A program made the position numbers and the translations under genes. Source: an uncultured bacterium (lineage in GTDB: Bacteria > Actinomycetota > Actinomycetes > S36-B12 > CAIYMF01). Taken from it: a DNA stretch of 43,066 nt. Positions within the stretch are counted from its first letter, which is position 1. Every line of letters starts with the position of its first letter. Positions 7,835 to 15,559 of this stretch are shown piece by piece. The DNA lies in the NCBI GenBank assembly GCA_903927265.1, contig CAIYMF010000209.1, forward strand, positions 1-43,066, read 5' to 3'. Under the pieces are notes generated by a model that searched no databases, was not told where the DNA came from, and was given only the letters and a program-made list of their open reading frames with translations.

Positions 7835-7864
7835 GCCGGAGGCCGCGTTCCGTTGCACCACTAA

Positions 7865-7938
7865 GGCGGAGTAGCTCAGCCTGGTAGAGCAAGCGGCTCA
7901 TAATCGCTGTGTCGCCGGTTCAAGTCCGGCCTCCGCTA
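7865..7938 (+). tRNA. tRNA-Met (CAT), elongator type
   Basis: A 74-nt tRNA. Acceptor GGCGGAG pairs with CTCCGCT (a G-T pair at position 1-72, not the C-A mismatch of initiator tRNA). The anticodon loop is CTCATAA, giving CAT. The stem lacks the three consecutive G-C pairs of initiators. Position next to rpmG also supports an elongator tRNA-Met. CCA is not encoded. Confidence 0.9.
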
Positions 7939-7946
7939 CACCCAAG

Positions 7947-8003
7947 CGCGCGGTCACCAACCGCGCGGTTCGTTCCGCAAGGCAGTGGGAAGGTCCCACT
8001 GCC
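7947..8003 (+). terminator. Two tandem hairpins between tRNA-Met and rpmG
   Basis: The first is CGCGCGGT/ACCGCGCG (7947-7954 with 7960-7967, 5-nt loop). The second is GGCAGTGGGA/TCCCACTGCC (7981-7990 with 7994-8003, 3-nt loop). Neither has a T tract. They may end or trim the tRNA transcript or shape the rpmG leader; the second ends 45 bp before the rpmG start. Confidence 0.5.
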
Positions 8004-8047
8004 GCCACCTCGGGCCTCGTGCCCGGGGCCGACCCGAAGGAAGCATC

Positions 8048-8215
8048 GTGGCCAAGGCGTCCGACGTCCGCCCCAAGATCACGCTCGCATGCGCCGATTG
8101 CAAGCACCGCAACTACATCACCAAGAAGAACCGGCGCAACGACCCTGACCGCATCGAGCTCAACAAGTTCTGCCCCAACTGCAACAAGCACACTTCACAC
8201 AAGGAAACCCGCTAA
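8048..8215 (+). CDS. rpmG: 50S ribosomal protein L33
   Basis: A 55-residue L33 with GTG start and a GAAGGA ribosome binding site just upstream. It keeps both cysteine pairs of the zinc ribbon: CADC near residue 15 and CPNC near residue 43, so it is the zinc-binding (C+) form. Other family signatures are [11 protein letters not shown] and a basic C-terminus. It lies in the usual actinobacterial spot after tRNA-Met. Confidence 0.95.
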   Translation: MAKASDVRPKITLACADCKHRNYITKKNRRNDPDRIELNKFCPNCNKHTSHKETR

Positions 8216-8268
8216 CCGCTGCCGACGGGTTTCCACTCCGCCGGGGCTTCGACGCACGAGGAGATCGC

Positions 8269-9081
8269 ATGGGACGCCTAGATGACCGGGTTGCGATTGT
8301 TACTGGCAGCGGAAGGGGCATCGGCCGCGCCACTGCATTGCGTCTCGCACGCGATGGTGCTGCGGTCGTGGTTAATGACCTCGACAACGGTCCTGCGGAA
8401 GAAACCGTGGGGCTGATCGTCGCTGAAGGTGGTCAGGCTGCGCTCTGCGTGGCCAACACGGTCGACCTCGACGACGCCAAGCGCGTCGTGCAGACGGCGA
8501 TCGACTCCTTTGGCAAGCTCGACATTGTCATCAATAACGCCGGAACTACGCGCGACAAAATGTTCCACGGTCTCGATGACGAACTCTTCGACTTCGTGCT
8601 TGACGCCAACTTGCGCACCGGATACCACACCACGCTCGCGGCGATGCCGTACATGCGCGAGGTCGCCAAGAAGGAAATGGCCGAGAACGGCGGACGCCCG
8701 CTGTATCACCGCAAGATCGTGTTCACGTCATCGGTTGCGGCGCTGATGGGAAATCCCGGCCAGTTCAACTACACCGCTGCCAAGGGCGCCATCATCGCCA
8801 TCACCAAAACGCTCGCCCGAGAGCTCGGACCGTTTGGTATCAACGTCAATGCCGTTGCTCCGGGCTTCGTTGAGACCCGCCTCACGCAGGCCAAGAGCGA
8901 TGGCGACACCTACGGAATTCCCGAGCAGATGCGGCAGATGAGTTTGATGCTGATTGCGCTGGGCCGTCTCGGTGAGCCCGAAGACATTGCGAACGTGCAC
9001 GCATTCCTGGCGTCGTCGGATTCGGACTTCATCTCGGGTGTGACGATTCCCGTGACCGGCGGTCAATTGGGAGGCATGTAG
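8269..9081 (+). CDS. FabG-like 3-oxoacyl reductase (SDR)
   Basis: A 270-residue SDR of the FabG type. It has TGSGRGIG at 12-19, INNAG at 88-92, Ser154/155, and the catalytic YTAAK (Tyr168, Lys172), then NAVAPGFVETRL and a C-terminal VTGGQLGGM. A basic insert of about 15 residues (KKEMAENGGRP) before the catalytic strand is longer than in canonical FabG. It is followed after 2 bp by two MaoC-fold dehydratases, which suggests successive reduction and dehydration of beta-oxoacyl thioesters. The carrier (ACP or CoA) and chain cannot be told from the sequence. Confidence 0.85.
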   Translation: MGRLDDRVAIVTGSGRGIGRATALRLARDGAAVVVNDLDNGPAEETVGLIVAEGGQAALCVANTVDLDDAKRVVQTAIDSFGKLDIVINNAGTTRDKMFHGLDDELFDFVLDANLRTGYHTTLAAMPYMREVAKKEMAENGGRPLYHRKIVFTSSVAALMGNPGQFNYTAAKGAIIAITKTLARELGPFGINVNAVAPGFVETRLTQAKSDGDTYGIPEQMRQMSLMLIALGRLGEPEDIANVHAFLASSDSDFISGVTIPVTGGQLGGM

Positions 9082-9083
9082 TC

Positions 9084-9539
9084 ATGGCGCTCAATCCTGA
9101 ATTTGTGGGGCGTACCTACGCGGCGTCGGCGCCGTATTTGGTCGGTCGAGAGAAGATTCGCGAATTCGCGAATTCGATCGGCGATCGCAATCCTGCCTTC
9201 CACGATGTCGAGGCGGCACGCGCTCTGGGCTATTCCGATGTCATTGCGCCCCCGACGTTTCCCGTCGTCATTTCGATGACGGCGCTGGCGACTGCGATGT
9301 TCGATCCCGAACTCGGACTCGACTACTCGCGGGTTGTGCACGGCGAGCAGCGCTTCAACTACTCGCGTCCGGTGGTCGCGGGTGACTCCCTGGTGTGCGT
9401 ACCGACCATCGATGGCATTCGATCGGCGGCCGGCAACGACCTCATCACAGTGCGCGGCGAGATCAGCACCGAAGCCGGCGAACATGTGGTCACCACGTAC
9501 GCGACGATCGTGTCGCGCGGAACTGCGGAGGAGAACTGA
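9084..9539 (+). CDS. MaoC-like dehydratase, HadA/UPF0336 type
   Basis: A 151-residue hot-dog fold protein of the UPF0336 (FAS1-type dehydratase N-terminal) family, like mycobacterial HadA/HadC. It starts ALNPEFVGRTY and has SIGDRNPAFHD around 31-41. The hydratase-2 motif is broken: after Asp34 the position that holds the catalytic His carries Phe39, with His one residue later. This fits a non-catalytic, substrate-binding partner of the HadB-like protein encoded 1 bp downstream. It is 2 bp from the FabG-like gene. Confidence 0.85.
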   Translation: MALNPEFVGRTYAASAPYLVGREKIREFANSIGDRNPAFHDVEAARALGYSDVIAPPTFPVVISMTALATAMFDPELGLDYSRVVHGEQRFNYSRPVVAGDSLVCVPTIDGIRSAAGNDLITVRGEISTEAGEHVVTTYATIVSRGTAEEN

Positions 9540-9540
9540 C

Positions 9541-9969
9541 ATGGCTGCCTCTGTGCGATATGACGATGTCGAGGTTGGAACCCAACTTCCGTCCAAGAGT
9601 TTTCCGTTGCAGCGTGTGAACTTGGTGATGTACGCCGGGGCCTCAGGCGACTTCAACATCATTCACTGGAACGAGCGCACCGCTACCGCTGTGGGGCTTC
9701 CCAACGTCATTGCGCACGGCATGCTGACCATGGCGTCGGCTGGCCGCGTGGTCACCGATTGGCTCGGCGACCCTGGCGCGCTCGTCGACTACGGAGTTCG
9801 TATGACGCGGCCGGTCGTTGTTCCTGACGACGATCGTGGCGCGGTGGTTGAAGTGTCGGGCGTGGTCGGCGCGAAGCTCGACGATGGCCTCGTGCGCATC
9901 GATCTCACCGCCACCAGCGAAGGACAAACGGTTCTGGGTAAGGCCCAGGCAGTCGTTCGCCTCGCCTGA
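9541..9969 (+). CDS. MaoC-like dehydratase, HadB type
   Basis: A 142-residue hot-dog fold dehydratase. GASGDFNIIHWNE at 33-45 carries the catalytic Asp37 and His42 with the spacing of the hydratase-2 motif, as in mycobacterial HadB. It probably forms a heterodimer with the preceding HadA-type protein, dehydrating (3R)-hydroxyacyl thioesters. The ATG at 9541 is supported by GGAGGAG 5-11 bp upstream. murB follows after 11 bp, an arrangement shared with many actinobacteria that do not make mycolic acids, so the gene pair is not by itself a sign of mycolate synthesis. Confidence 0.87.
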   Translation: MAASVRYDDVEVGTQLPSKSFPLQRVNLVMYAGASGDFNIIHWNERTATAVGLPNVIAHGMLTMASAGRVVTDWLGDPGALVDYGVRMTRPVVVPDDDRGAVVEVSGVVGAKLDDGLVRIDLTATSEGQTVLGKAQAVVRLA

Positions 9970-9980
9970 GTTCAACGCTG

Positions 9981-11009
9981 ATGCCGGTGCTGCGCGACGA
10001 GCCCCTTGCTCGTCACACCTCCTTTCGATTGGGCGGTGCTGCGCGGTCGTTCATTGAATGCACGACCGATGCCGAACTCATTGAAGCGGTCGCCGCGGCC
10101 GATGACGATGCGTTGATTCTTGGTGGCGGTAGCAATGTGCTGGTGGCAGATGGCGTGATCGATCGTCCTGTCATTGCTGTGCGTACGAGTGGTGTCACTG
10201 TTGCCGTTGACGCGTGTGCGGGTGCGTGGGTCACTGTCGCTGCGGGCGAGACATGGGATGCGTTGGTCGAGCGTGCAGTCGGCGAGGGCTGGCGCGGAAT
10301 TGAGGCGCTGTCAGGGATTCCGGGCCTTGTCGGGGCGACTCCCATTCAAAATGTTGGTGCCTATGGTCAGGAAGTTGCTGGCACCGTGGCGCGCGTGCGT
10401 GCCTTCGATCGGCAGGCGAAGTCGGTCGTCACGATTGCCGGACCCGACTGCGGATTCGACTACCGATGGTCGATGTTCAAGGCCGAACCCGGGCGTTACG
10501 TCGTGCTCGATGTGGCCTTCCAGTTCAAACTCGGCGACCGTTCCGAACCCGTGCGCTACGCCGAGTTGGCGCGAACGCTCGGTGTTGCCGAGGGTGAACG
10601 CGCCGCACTTTCCGACGTGCGTTCTGCGGTGCTCGAGCTGCGCGGCAGCAAGGGCATGGTGCTGGACGACGCCGATCACGACTCGTGGAGTGCCGGCTCG
10701 TTCTTCCTCAATCCGGTGGTCGAAAACGGTTTCCCCTTGCCCGACGGTGCGGTGACTTTTCCACAGACTGACGGCCGCATGAAAGTCAGTGCGGCCTGGC
10801 TCATCGGCGCCGCGGGATTCGAGCGCGGCTTCGCGCTGGAAGGATCTGCCGCGGGTATTTCCACGAAACACGCGCTGGCGCTGACCAATCGCGGAGGGGC
10901 TTCGGCCGCGGACGTTCTTGCCCTCGCTCGCGTCGTGCGCGGTGGCGTGCGAGAACGATTCGGAATCACCCTCGAACCTGAACCCCTACTCATCGGCTGC
11001 GCGCTGTGA
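9981..11009 (+). CDS. murB: UDP-N-acetylenolpyruvoylglucosamine reductase
   Basis: A 342-residue type I MurB, which reduces UDP-GlcNAc-enolpyruvate to UDP-MurNAc with NADPH and FAD in cytoplasmic peptidoglycan synthesis. Visible motifs are HTSFRLGG near the start, the FAD-binding LGGGSNVL, GIPGLVGATPIQNVGAYGQE in the middle, the catalytic Arg region FDYRWSMFK, the catalytic Ser in SAGSFFLNP, and a C-terminal LEPEPLLIG that holds the acidic residue. Length is normal. It is the last gene of the reductase-dehydratase run and converges on the aminotransferase. Confidence 0.95.
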   Translation: MPVLRDEPLARHTSFRLGGAARSFIECTTDAELIEAVAAADDDALILGGGSNVLVADGVIDRPVIAVRTSGVTVAVDACAGAWVTVAAGETWDALVERAVGEGWRGIEALSGIPGLVGATPIQNVGAYGQEVAGTVARVRAFDRQAKSVVTIAGPDCGFDYRWSMFKAEPGRYVVLDVAFQFKLGDRSEPVRYAELARTLGVAEGERAALSDVRSAVLELRGSKGMVLDDADHDSWSAGSFFLNPVVENGFPLPDGAVTFPQTDGRMKVSAAWLIGAAGFERGFALEGSAAGISTKHALALTNRGGASAADVLALARVVRGGVRERFGITLEPEPLLIGCAL

Positions 11010-11024
11010 CCCCTCATGTCACAG
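11004..11024. terminator. Bidirectional hairpin between murB and the aminotransferase
   Basis: CTGTGAC (11004-11010) and GTCACAG (11018-11024) pair perfectly around CCCTCAT. The repeat spans the murB stop and lies 6 bp before the convergent gene's stop. There is no T tract, so it could serve either strand. Confidence 0.5.
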
Positions 11025-11030
11025 AAGGAG

Positions 11031-12248
11031 TTACTCGGCGAGGAGGCTGGCCATCCGTCCGACGCCCTCGACGAGGTCGTCATCGCCCAATGCGTACGAC
11101 AGTCGCAAGTATCCGGGCGTGCCAAATGCTTCGCCCGGAACCACGGCCACCTCAGCCTCGTCGAGGATGAGCGCGGCAAGTTCGGCGCTCGTCGTCGCAG
11201 TGACCCCGCGAATCGTGCGACCGAGCACTCCCTTGACCGACGGATAGCAGTAGAAAGCACCCTCGGGCTCGGGGCAGGTCACCCCGTCGATGCCGTTGAG
11301 CATCGTCGTCATGGTGAGGCGACGGCGATCGAACGCCGTGCGCATCATCTCGACGGCCGACAGATCGCCGCTGACGGCAGCAAGCGCGGCCACCTGCGAC
11401 ACGTTGGCCACGTTCGACGTCGAGTGCGACTGCAAGTTGGTGGCAGCCTTGACGATGTCGGCGGGCCCGATGAGCCATCCCACCCGCCAGCCCGTCATCG
11501 CGTACGTCTTGGCCACACCGTTGACGACGATGCAGCGGTCAGCCAGTGCAGGCACAAGCGTTGGCATGGAAGCGAATTGCGCCGAACCGTAGATGAGGTG
11601 CTCGTAGATTTCGTCGGTCACAACCCACAACCCGCGCTCAACAGCCCACTGTCCGATGGCCTCGACCTCGGCGGGGGAGTAGACCGCACCCGTGGGGTTC
11701 GACGGCGACACGAACACCAACGTGGTGGTGCGCGGCGTCAGCGCGGCCTCGAGCTGCTCAATCGAAGCTCGGTAGCCGGACCCCTCATCGGTCATGACCT
11801 CGACTGGAACTCCGCCGGCGAGGCGAATCGACTCGGGGTACGTCGTCCAGTAGGGGGCGGGCAGGAGCACCTCGTCGCCAGGGTTGAGTAGCGCCGCGAA
11901 GGCGTTGTACAGCGCCTGCTTGCCACCGTTGGTGATCAGCACCTGGGCAGGGGAAACGTCGAATCCTGAGTCGCGCAGCGTCTTAGCGGCCACGGCTTCC
12001 TTGAGCACCGGAAGGCCACCGGCCGGCGTGTAGCGGTGCCAGCGAGGGTCGCGGCATGCCGCCACTGCGGCCTCGACGATGTAGTCGGGAGTGGGAAAGT
12101 CAGGTTCCCCCGCTCCGAAACCGATGACGGGTCGTCCGGCGGCCTGCAAGGCCTTGGCCTTGGCATCAACGGCGAGGGTGGCCGATTCGGCGATCGCGCC
12201 TACCCGGAGGGAGACTCGTCCAGTGCGGGATGGGGTGCTCGAAGTCAT
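11031..12248 (-). CDS. aspC: Aspartate aminotransferase (class I/II)
   Basis: A 405-residue PLP enzyme of fold type I, subgroup I-gamma, that transfers the amino group between aspartate and 2-oxoglutarate. Motifs: [10 protein letters not shown] at 45-54, [27 protein letters not shown] at 183-187, [10 protein letters not shown] with Asp212 and Tyr215, and [17 protein letters not shown] with the PLP lysine at 247. The start at 12248 is fixed by GGGAGGATCAC directly upstream; a longer frame to 12326 lacks this. In this lineage the gene commonly sits next to tRNA-Trp/secE on the opposite strand. Exact substrate range could include prephenate or other acids. Confidence 0.92.
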   Translation of the reverse strand: MTSSTPSRTGRVSLRVGAIAESATLAVDAKAKALQAAGRPVIGFGAGEPDFPTPDYIVEAAVAACRDPRWHRYTPAGGLPVLKEAVAAKTLRDSGFDVSPAQVLITNGGKQALYNAFAALLNPGDEVLLPAPYWTTYPESIRLAGGVPVEVMTDEGSGYRASIEQLEAALTPRTTTLVFVSPSNPTGAVYSPAEVEAIGQWAVERGLWVVTDEIYEHLIYGSAQFASMPTLVPALADRCIVVNGVAKTYAMTGWRVGWLIGPADIVKAATNLQSHSTSNVANVSQVAALAAVSGDLSAVEMMRTAFDRRRLTMTTMLNGIDGVTCPEPEGAFYCYPSVKGVLGRTIRGVTATTSAELAALILDEAEVAVVPGEAFGTPGYLRLSYALGDDDLVEGVGRMASLLAE

Positions 12249-12297
12249 GCTGTGATCCTCCCAGATCGCCTGAGAATGGCTCGTCGTGGGAGGCGGT

Positions 12298-12327
12298 TGG
12301 ACCCAGACACCCCACACGGAATACACT
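12298..12327 (+). promoter_or_regulatory. Candidate promoter for tRNA-Trp/secE
   Basis: TGGACC (12298-12303), 18 bp, then TACACT (12322-12327). It lies 69 bp before tRNA-Trp and faces away from the aminotransferase. Identified by eye from similarity to actinobacterial sigma-70-type sites. Confidence 0.4.
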
Positions 12328-12395
12328 CGTCGGGCGGTGGCTACCCACCCGTGCGTGAGCCTGCCCGCAGGCTGTTTTCTCGTGCAGCCGCCTCA

Positions 12396-12468
12396 AGGGT
12401 CGTAGCTCAATTGGTAGAGCACCGGTCTCCAAAACCGGCGGTTGGGGGTTCAATTCCCTCCGGCCCTG
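12396..12468 (+). tRNA. tRNA-Trp (CCA)
   Basis: A 73-nt tRNA. Acceptor AGGGTCG pairs with CGGCCCT (one T-G pair). Anticodon stem CCGGT/ACCGG encloses CTCCAAA, giving CCA. The discriminator is G, as expected for Trp. It precedes secE, as in most actinobacteria. Confidence 0.95.
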
Positions 12469-12503
12469 CGTTGCCGGTCTGGCAAGTTCGGGCCGGAGCC
12501 ACT

Positions 12504-12521
12504 CCAGTGGCCCGCCACTGG
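12504..12521 (+). terminator. Hairpin after tRNA-Trp
   Basis: CCAGTGG-CCCG-CCACTGG, a 7-bp perfect stem 35 nt after tRNA-Trp, with no T tract. It may separate or process the tRNA from the secE mRNA. Just downstream the 16-bp sequence CCAGTACGACCAGCAC occurs twice (12531-12546 and 12556-12571). Confidence 0.4.
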
Positions 12522-12613
12522 TTAGCACGACCAGTACGACCAGCACGATGCTCCACCAGTACGACCAGCACCACCAGCAGGCACCGAACATCGACGAGAA
12601 CGGAAGCGACAAC

Positions 12614-12850
12614 GTGGCGAAGAACGACACTGCGGGGACGGCCAAGAGCCGACCTGGCATGTTCACGCGCCTCGGCACGTTCTACCGCCAGGTGATTGCC
12701 GAACTGCGCAAGGTCATTTGGCCCACGCGCAAGGAATTGATCACCTACACCTGGGTGGTCATCGTGTTCGTCACCGCCGTCTCGCTGTTCGTTGCGGCCC
12801 TTGACTACGTTTTCGGTAAGACCGTGCTCGCCGTCTTCGGTGGCGGCTAA
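12614..12850 (+). CDS. secE: Preprotein translocase subunit SecE
   Basis: A 78-residue single-span SecE, which clamps SecY in the SecYEG channel. The conserved cytoplasmic helix [20 protein letters not shown] precedes one membrane helix (about [19 protein letters not shown]). The GTG at 12614 is preferred because GGAAG lies 7 bp upstream; an in-frame ATG at 12548 would add 22 Gln/His-rich residues encoded across a direct repeat and has no ribosome binding site. secE and nusG are 50 bp apart and form one operon. Confidence 0.9.
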   Translation: MAKNDTAGTAKSRPGMFTRLGTFYRQVIAELRKVIWPTRKELITYTWVVIVFVTAVSLFVAALDYVFGKTVLAVFGGG

Positions 12851-12900
12851 CACTTCGTTCATTCCACCTTCCCCACCTCTTACCTCTGGAGCGACCCGCA

Positions 12901-13911
12901 GTGACTGAGCAAGACAACACCGCGAACTCAGCTGTGGCCGACGCTTGGGCTGCCGCGCTCGCCCGTGCCGACACTGACGAGGGCGCTGCGCCGGCCGACG
13001 AGGTCGATGAGGCCGTTGCCGAGGCGATCGTTGCTGAGGTCATTGCCGAAGAGGCCGTCGAAGAAGCGATTGTGGCTGAACTCGTCGCTGAAGAGGCCGT
13101 CGAAGAAGCTCTCATTGCCGATGCGGTTGCCGAACTCATCGTCGAGACCTCCGACGATGACGAACTCATCGTCGAGGCCATCCTCGAGGCCGATATCGCA
13201 ACTGAAATTGCCGAAGAGGCCATTGCGGAAGCCGAAATTGCCGCCGAGATCGCCGACGAGGCAGTTCTCGACGCAGTGGTTGCCGACGCGATCGCCGAGC
13301 AATTGCTTGAAGAAGAACTCGACCCTGAGGAAGAGTTCCGCCGCATGCTGTCCGAAGCTGCCGGTGACTGGTACGTCATTCACTCGTATGCAGGCTTTGA
13401 AAATCGAGTGCGCACCAACCTCGAGAGCCGCATCACGACGATGAACATGGAAGACGAGATCTTCCAGGTTGAGGTGCCCATCGAAGAGGTCACCGAGTTC
13501 AAGAACGGCGTCAAGAAGCAGGTCAAGCGCAACAAGTTCCCCGGCTACGTGCTCGTGCGTATGGAACTGACCGACGAGTCGTGGGGCGTCGTGCGTCACA
13601 CCCCGGGAGTCACCGGATTCGTTGGCCACGCTCACCAGCCCAGCCCGCTGTCCTTCGACGAGGTCTACTCGATCCTCGCGCCGAAGTCGGAAAAGAAGGG
13701 TGCCCCCGGCACTCCGGGCGGCGAAGTCATTTCCCGCATCGTCGATTTCGAGGTCGGCGAACCTGTCACGATCATCGAAGGCGCCTTCGCCACGATGCAG
13801 GCCACGATCTCTGAGATCACGCCTGAGTCGCAGAAGGTCATCGTCATGGTCGAACTGTTCGGTCGCGAAACTCCGGTCGAACTCACTTTCGCCCAGATCG
13901 AAAAGGGCTGA
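12901..13911 (+). CDS. nusG: Transcription termination/antitermination factor NusG
   Basis: A 336-residue NusG. The functional core is C-terminal: an NGN domain from about 155 ([20 protein letters not shown], then [13 protein letters not shown] and [12 protein letters not shown]) that binds the RNA polymerase clamp, and a KOW domain from about 280 ([21 protein letters not shown]) that contacts Rho or ribosomal protein S10. Before it lies a roughly 150-residue acidic extension rich in Ala, Glu, Val and Ile, with no Lys or Arg between Arg22 and Arg147, built of 14-residue repeats. Acidic N-terminal regions are known in actinobacterial NusG, but the regular repeats are striking. GTG start. Confidence 0.95.
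   Translation: MTEQDNTANSAVADAWAAALARADTDEGAAPADEVDEAVAEAIVAEVIAEEAVEEAIVAELVAEEAVEEALIADAVAELIVETSDDDELIVEAILEADIATEIAEEAIAEAEIAAEIADEAVLDAVVADAIAEQLLEEELDPEEEFRRMLSEAAGDWYVIHSYAGFENRVRTNLESRITTMNMEDEIFQVEVPIEEVTEFKNGVKKQVKRNKFPGYVLVRMELTDESWGVVRHTPGVTGFVGHAHQPSPLSFDEVYSILAPKSEKKGAPGTPGGEVISRIVDFEVGEPVTIIEGAFATMQATISEITPESQKVIVMVELFGRETPVELTFAQIEKG
12988..13323 (+). repeat. Degenerate 42-bp tandem repeats in nusG
   Basis: Residues 30-141 of NusG divide into eight 14-residue units. Clearest are [14 protein letters not shown] (44-57) and [14 protein letters not shown] (58-71), whose DNA shares an identical 20-mer at 13048-13067 and 13090-13109. Later units such as [14 protein letters not shown] and [14 protein letters not shown] are diverged. 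Fourteen residues equal two heptads, so an amphipathic helix or coiled coil is likely. Confidence 0.7.
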
Positions 13912-13969
13912 ACCCCACCAGTCTCCCGGCCCCACCGGGCGAGCATCACCCACAACAAGGAACGAGCAC

Positions 13970-14404
13970 ATGCCTCCGAAGAAGAAGAAGATCACTGGTC
14001 TGATCAAGTTGCAGATCCAGGCGGGCGCGGCCAACCCGGCCCCTCCTGTCGGCCCTGCCCTCGGTCAGCACGGCGTCAACATCATGGAGTTCTGCAAGGC
14101 CTACAACGAGGCCACCGAAAGCCAGCGCGGTCAGGTCATTCCGGTCGAGATCACGGTTTACGAAGACCGTTCCTTCGACTTCAAGCTCAAGACCCCGCCT
14201 GCGTCGCGCCTCATTCTCAAGGCCGCTGGCTTGGAGAAGGGCTCATCGATTCCCCAGAAGACCAAGGTGGGTTCGCTTACGCGCGAGCAGGTTCGTGAGA
14301 TTGCCACCACCAAGCTGCCCGACCTCAACGCCAACGACATTGACGCGGCGATGAAGATCATTGAGGGCACCGCACGTCAAATGGGCGTCACGATCTCTGG
14401 CTGA
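13970..14404 (+). CDS. rplK: 50S ribosomal protein L11
   Basis: A 144-residue L11, part of the GTPase-associated stalk base that binds 23S rRNA and thiopeptides. The N-terminal domain shows [20 protein letters not shown], then [16 protein letters not shown]; the rRNA-binding C-terminal domain shows [24 protein letters not shown] 13970 follows AAGGAACGAG. It lies 58 bp after nusG and 99 bp before rplA, a gap that contains a GC-rich inverted repeat (GGGCCG/CGGCCC). Confidence 0.97.
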   Translation: MPPKKKKITGLIKLQIQAGAANPAPPVGPALGQHGVNIMEFCKAYNEATESQRGQVIPVEITVYEDRSFDFKLKTPPASRLILKAAGLEKGSSIPQKTKVGSLTREQVREIATTKLPDLNANDIDAAMKIIEGTARQMGVTISG

Positions 14405-14503
14405 TCGAACGCTTGCACCACGTGGGAGGGCCGCTGCGGCCCGTCAACCACACCACTCGATGGCTCGTCGCTTCGGCGGGCCCTGACCTAAAGGATCGAT
14501 GAG

Positions 14504-15217
14504 ATGAAGCGCAGCAAGAGCTGGAACGAGGCCGAGAAGGTCATCGGCGGCGACTCAATGCACACCCCGCTACAGGCGGTCACGCTCGCGAAGGAGACGT
14601 CGAAGACCAAATTCGACGCCACCATTGATGTGTCGATGCGACTGGGCGTTGACCCGCGCAAGAGCGACCAGATGGTGCGCGGCACCGTCAACCTCCCGCA
14701 CGGCACCGGAAAGACCGCCCGCGTGCTGGTCTTCGCTGGTGGAGAAAAGGCTGAAGAGGCCCGCGCCGCAGGTGCCGACATCGTGGGTTCGGATGAACTC
14801 ATCGACAAGGTTGCTGGCGGCTGGACCGACTTCGACGCCGTCGTGTCAACCCCCGACCTGATGGGCAAGGTGGGTCGACTGGGCAAGGTGCTCGGCCCGC
14901 GTGGCCTGATGCCCAACCCCAAGACCGGAACGGTGACGATGGATGTCGCCAAGGCCGTGGAAGACATCAAGGGCGGAAAAATTGAGTTCCGCGTCGACAA
15001 GCACTCCAACTTGCAGTTCGTCATCGGCAAGGCATCATTCACCCCGCAGCAGCTGGTCGAGAACTACGCGGCCACTCTCGAGGAAGTCATGAGGCTCAAG
15101 CCGAGTTCGTCCAAGGGCCGTTACCTTAAGCGCGTCGTGGTCTCCTCGACCATGGGCCCTGGCATCGATGTCGACCCCCTGCGCACCCGCAACGTCACGG
15201 TCGACGACGAAAACTAG
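14504..15217 (+). CDS. rplA: 50S ribosomal protein L1
   Basis: A 237-residue L1 of normal length, forming the mobile L1 stalk that helps release deacylated tRNA. Signatures include [20 protein letters not shown], the [20 protein letters not shown] motif in the middle and [15 protein letters not shown]. In many bacteria L1 represses its own operon by binding the L11 leader; no L1 site was recognised here. A 342-bp gap to rplJ follows. Confidence 0.97.
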   Translation: MKRSKSWNEAEKVIGGDSMHTPLQAVTLAKETSKTKFDATIDVSMRLGVDPRKSDQMVRGTVNLPHGTGKTARVLVFAGGEKAEEARAAGADIVGSDELIDKVAGGWTDFDAVVSTPDLMGKVGRLGKVLGPRGLMPNPKTGTVTMDVAKAVEDIKGGKIEFRVDKHSNLQFVIGKASFTPQQLVENYAATLEEVMRLKPSSSKGRYLKRVVVSSTMGPGIDVDPLRTRNVTVDDEN

Positions 15218-15292
15218 ATCCGCGCGAACAGTGCCCCGGTTGCCTCTGGCGCCGGGGCACTGGCACGTCCGGGTCCGGCTCGTGGGCATCTC

Positions 15293-15392
15293 TTGACCAC
15301 AGAACCCCGAGACGGGTATCGATTGACCAAAGAAGTCCTAGACGCCCTGAGCACGGGGCGATTTGCCGTTCCGGACCTCGACCCCGTAGTCT
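15293..15392 (+). promoter_or_regulatory. Candidate rplJ promoter region with tandem TTGACCA boxes
   Basis: The gap between rplA and rplJ (15218-15559) first holds two direct repeats starting TTGACCA, 15293-15314 and 15323-15344, matching at about 18 of 22 positions and 30 bp apart. The first pairs with TATCGA (15317-15322) at 18 bp. Further on, TTGCCG (15363-15368), 18 bp, and TAGTCT (15387-15392) form another promoter-like pair just before the leader. Which is used cannot be told by eye. Confidence 0.4.
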
Positions 15393-15397
15393 GCTCA

Positions 15398-15522
15398 GAA
15401 GCCAAAGACCGCCGGTCGTCAACTTTCACGAGTTGACCGAAGGTTCCACGTGAACGCCAGCGTAGGTGTCGCCTCATTCGAGCCCTGCTCGAATGCCCCG
15501 CGCCTCCTGCGTGGGGCTTTTT
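15398..15522 (+). ncRNA. L10 leader with attenuator hairpin
   Basis: The rplJ leader includes AAGACCGCCGGT, like L10-binding kink-turn leaders, and ends in a strong intrinsic terminator: GCCCCGCGC/GCGTGGGGC (15495-15503 with 15509-15517) around CTCCT, followed by TTTTT. It stops 38 bp before rplJ. In many bacteria L10(L12) binds this leader to repress rplJL; the terminator suggests control by premature termination. The start of the RNA is inferred from the promoter-like pair upstream. Confidence 0.6.
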
Positions 15523-15559
15523 CGTTGAACGGCCGGCTCCCGCAACGAAAGGGAGTTCC

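Noticed and set aside
9084..9969. Evidence for mycolic acid synthesis from the HadA-HadB pair
   Set aside because: The same gene pair beside murB occurs in actinobacteria without mycolates; no other mycolate gene is in the window.
12988..13323. CRISPR-like array
   Set aside because: The 42-bp repeats are coding, degenerate and have no unique spacers; no CRISPR array was found anywhere.
12928..14034. A 368-residue minus-strand frame opposite nusG
   Set aside because: The GA-rich repeat of nusG reads openly on both strands; the sense protein has NGN and KOW domains.
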